From positions 4,198 to 68,197 of the forward strand of contig CAZEIW010000167.1 in the NCBI GenBank assembly GCA_964512305.1: a DNA stretch of 64,000 bases, read 5' to 3'. Both the position numbers and the translations under genes were made by a program. The stretch comes from CAZEIW01 sp964512305. GTDB lineage: Bacteria > Pseudomonadota > Gammaproteobacteria > Burkholderiales > Burkholderiaceae_F. The notes under the pieces are model-generated. The model saw only the letters and a list, made by a program, of their open reading frames with translations. It ran no database searches and had not been told where the DNA came from. Shown here one piece after another: positions 60,888-64,000 of this stretch; positions within the stretch are counted from its first letter, which is position 1, and every line of letters starts with the position of its first letter.

Positions 60888-62105
60888 ATGGAGCCCAACT
60901 ACGACATCGAGGACGTCGCGGGCGGAGTGCCGCTGAAGATGTGGACCCGCGGTGTGCCGGTGGAAGCGGCGGCGAAGCAGCAGTTGGCCAACGCGGCGCG
61001 CCTGCCCATCGTCTTCAGGCACATCGCCGCGATGCCGGACGTCCACTTCGGGATCGGCGCGACGGTGGGCTCGGTGATCGCGACCTCGAGGGCGATCATT
61101 CCCGCCGCGGTTGGCGTGGACATCGGCTGCGGCATGATGGCCTGCAAGACGACGCTGCGCGCGGAAGATCTGCCCGACAGCCTGTCCGGGCTGCGTGCGG
61201 CGATCGAACGCGCCGTTCCGCACGGCCGTTCGCCCGGATCGCGCGATCCGGGCGCCTGGAGCCGCGTGCCGGAACCGGTCGATGCGTCCTGGGCGCGGCT
61301 CGAGCCGGAATTCACCGAACTGTGCCGGGACTATCCGAAGCTGAGCAAGACCAACAACCGCAATCATCTGGGAACGCTCGGTACGGGCAACCACTTCATC
61401 GAGGTCTGCCTGGACGAGGCGGGCGCCGTCTGGTTCATGCTGCACTCCGGCTCGCGCGGCGTTGGCAATTTCATCGGCACGATGTTCATCGAGCTCGCCA
61501 GGCAGGACGCGATCCGAAACAACGCGAACCTGCCTGACCGCGACCTCGCGTACTTCGAGGAAGGCTCGCGATACTTCGGAGACTATGTCCGCGCCGTTGG
61601 CTGGGCGCAGAATTTCGCGCAACTGAACCGCGCGGTCATGATGCGAAGGGTTGTGGAAGCCGCGCAGGCAGCCCTGCGGAAGAATTTCGAAAACCACGTC
61701 GAGGCGGTGAACTGCCATCACAACTACGTGCAGCGGGAGCGCCATTTCGGCCAGGATGTGTTCGTCACGCGCAAGGGCGCCGTGAGCGCCAGGCGCGGCC
61801 AGCTTGGCATCATTCCCGGCAGCATGGGTGCGCGCAGCTACATCGTGCGCGGCAAGGGCAACCCCGAAAGCTTCGAAAGCTGCTCGCACGGGGCGGGCCG
61901 CGCCATGAGCCGTGGCGAGGCCAGGCGCCGCTTCACGATCGCGGATCACCGCGCCGCAACCGCCGGCGTGGAGTGCCGCAAGGACAAGGACGTGATCGAC
62001 GAAACGCCGATGGCCTACAAGGACATCGATGCGGTGATGGACGCGCAGAAGGATCTGGTGGAAGTCGTCCACACCCTGAAGCAGATCGTTTGTGTCAAGG
62101 GGTAG
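60888..62105 (+). CDS. rtcB: RNA-splicing ligase RtcB
   Basis: A 405-residue RtcB with the manganese/guanylylation residues in place: Asp78 and Cys81 (VGVDIGCGM), His169 (GTGNHFIE), His186 (MLHSGSRG), His277-278 and His334 (CSHGAGRAMSR), the residue that carries GMP. It joins RNA 2',3'-cyclic phosphate or 3'-phosphate to 5'-hydroxyl ends. Length equals the E. coli enzyme. No RtcA or RtcR gene is adjacent. The ATG follows GGGAACA, a moderate ribosome-binding site. Confidence 0.95.
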   Translation: MEPNYDIEDVAGGVPLKMWTRGVPVEAAAKQQLANAARLPIVFRHIAAMPDVHFGIGATVGSVIATSRAIIPAAVGVDIGCGMMACKTTLRAEDLPDSLSGLRAAIERAVPHGRSPGSRDPGAWSRVPEPVDASWARLEPEFTELCRDYPKLSKTNNRNHLGTLGTGNHFIEVCLDEAGAVWFMLHSGSRGVGNFIGTMFIELARQDAIRNNANLPDRDLAYFEEGSRYFGDYVRAVGWAQNFAQLNRAVMMRRVVEAAQAALRKNFENHVEAVNCHHNYVQRERHFGQDVFVTRKGAVSARRGQLGIIPGSMGARSYIVRGKGNPESFESCSHGAGRAMSRGEARRRFTIADHRAATAGVECRKDKDVIDETPMAYKDIDAVMDAQKDLVEVVHTLKQIVCVKG

Positions 62106-62165
62106 CGACACCGCGCCCCGCCAGGTGGAAGCGCGAGTAGTGGCTTGCGGGTCCGACCTCTGTAG

Positions 62166-62248
62166 GTTCTCAGAATACTTGCGATCTGTGCATAGCGTCT
62201 CGCCATTGGCAACTACTCTGAGAGTGCGAATGGCTCCGTTCTCAGAAT
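62166..62248. repeat. Pair of GTTCTCAGAAT repeats downstream of rtcB
   Basis: GTTCTCAGAAT occurs at 62166-62176 and 62238-62248 (72 bp apart), each followed after three bases by TGC. A TCTGAGA at 62217-62223 can pair with the second copy. The core TTCTCAGAA is palindromic and differs by one base from the TTCTCGGAAT repeats 3.7 kb upstream. The surrounding 229-bp gap (62106-62334) has no gene. Confidence 0.55.
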
Positions 62249-62334
62249 TACTGCAAGTTTCCTGCGGCGTGGGGAAGGGTCGACCCCGTTGACCCTCTGC
62301 AAGCGGGCGCGAACCATTGGCGTTCTGACTATGC

Positions 62335-62622
62335 CTAGTCTTCGCAGGCTTCGCAATCGCAGTTGAAACGCTGGCCGCCGCATGCAGGACATCGTTCGAC
62401 GTCGCAGCCTTCAACATGAAACTCTCCCTTGACGACGGCGCAATCGTGGCAAGGCCGTCGGTTGGCACCCCAATCGTCCTCTTCCTCTCCGTAGCGGACG
62501 CGCGCCACTACCTGGCCATTCGCAATGCAGGTCGTGATCTCCTGCGCCTGGCGGATTCGCTCGGGCCAGTCGGGAGTCATCGACACCCCGCGAAATTCAA
62601 TCTTTGGCAGAGATTCCGTCAT
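62335..62622 (-). CDS. Small cysteine-rich (zinc-ribbon-like) protein
   Basis: A 95-residue protein. The N-terminal half includes TPDWPERIRQAQ and VVARVRYGEEED. The C-terminal half holds eight cysteines: C58-x2-C61, C73-x4-C78-x2-C81 and C88-x-C90-x2-C93, suited to bind one or two zinc ions. The family was not recognised and no function is assigned. An internal ATG (62580) could be an alternative start. It lies between rtcB (convergent) and gyrB. Confidence 0.65.
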   Translation of the reverse strand: MTESLPKIEFRGVSMTPDWPERIRQAQEITTCIANGQVVARVRYGEEEDDWGANRRPCHDCAVVKGEFHVEGCDVERCPACGGQRFNCDCEACED

Positions 62623-62665
62623 GGCCGGGTTGCTGCCCGCGGCGGCGCGCTGCCCTCACCCCCGG

Positions 62666-62692
62666 CCCCTCTCCCGCTGCGCGGGCGAGGGG
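62666..62692. terminator. REP-like stem-loop downstream of gyrB
   Basis: CCCCTCTCCCGC (62666-62677) pairs with GCGGGCGAGGGG (62681-62692), one mismatch, with a 3-base loop. The flanking CCCTCACCCCCGGCCCCTCTCCCGC resembles a palindromic intergenic repeat common in proteobacteria. It sits 50 bp after the gyrB stop and may end or stabilise that transcript. Confidence 0.55.
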
Positions 62693-62742
62693 AGAGCGCG
62701 GCGCGGCGTTCAAACCGGAGGGCGGGTGCCTCGGTTTGCGAT

Positions 62743-64000
<1,258 letters not shown>

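Overview
The window is very GC-rich, with genes packed on both strands, G/C at nearly every third codon position and many 4-bp ATGA/GTGA overlaps between consecutive genes. Gene content (ATGA-linked lutABC, a two-subunit formate dehydrogenase with a NuoE-NuoF fusion, a ChvE/Ggu sugar transporter, RavA-ViaA, lanthanide-type PQQ dehydrogenase, gyrB) points to an aerobic or facultative heterotrophic proteobacterium, most likely a betaproteobacterium of the Burkholderiales. That placement is inferred from gene content and composition, not from a marker gene. No rRNA, tRNA, CRISPR array, insertion sequence or phage gene was recognised.

Layout. 1-11.4 kb: the tail of a beta-propeller protein, a PstS/OmpA-like anchored protein, a threonine-dehydratase-like enzyme, a PQQ dehydrogenase/cytochrome c/solute-binding protein operon, and assorted enzymes (short-chain dehydrogenase, ChaN-like lipoprotein, hydratase, desaturase, patatin). 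11.4-22 kb: signalling and regulation, with a histidine kinase/response regulator pair, a GNAT acetyltransferase behind a leader that holds an intrinsic terminator, a TonB-like protein with a cytoplasmic helix-turn-helix-like head, an acyl-CoA ligase divergent from a LuxR-type regulator, and an unusual GGDEF-Crp/Fnr fusion. 22-32.8 kb: a long lactate operon led by a divergent FadR/LldR-type repressor with two clear operators. It encodes LutABC, lactate permease, a Usp protein, a pyruvate:ferredoxin oxidoreductase (gamma, alpha, beta), a GltD-like flavoprotein fused to a ferredoxin domain, and a small DUF6494-like protein. Together these would import lactate, oxidise it to pyruvate and then to acetyl-CoA, and pass the electrons to NAD(P).

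32.8-39.2 kb: a formate dehydrogenase set (mobA-fdhB-fdhA on the minus strand, fdhD divergent). 39.2-43.8 kb: a tightly overlapping operon of ravA, viaA, a DUF4213/DUF364 protein and a methyltransferase, which is the strongest candidate for an uncharacterised cooperative system here. 43.9-47.1 kb: a NERD-helicase converging on, and overlapping, an Ada-AlkA fusion. 47.2-57 kb: a sugar regulon (ChvE-GguA-GguB transporter, sugar dehydrogenase, lactonase, keto-deoxy-arabinonate dehydratase, semialdehyde dehydrogenase, DgoK, DgoA) with a repeated ATTTGCAA motif at its promoters, suited to L-arabinose and D-galactose oxidation.

57-64 kb: a decaheme cytochrome c with a membrane cytochrome-b-like partner, a large surface lipoprotein, the RNA ligase RtcB, a small cysteine-rich protein, and the 3' part of gyrB, which runs off the right edge. 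Two pairs of short TTCTCRGAAT repeats lie in the intergenic regions of this last part.
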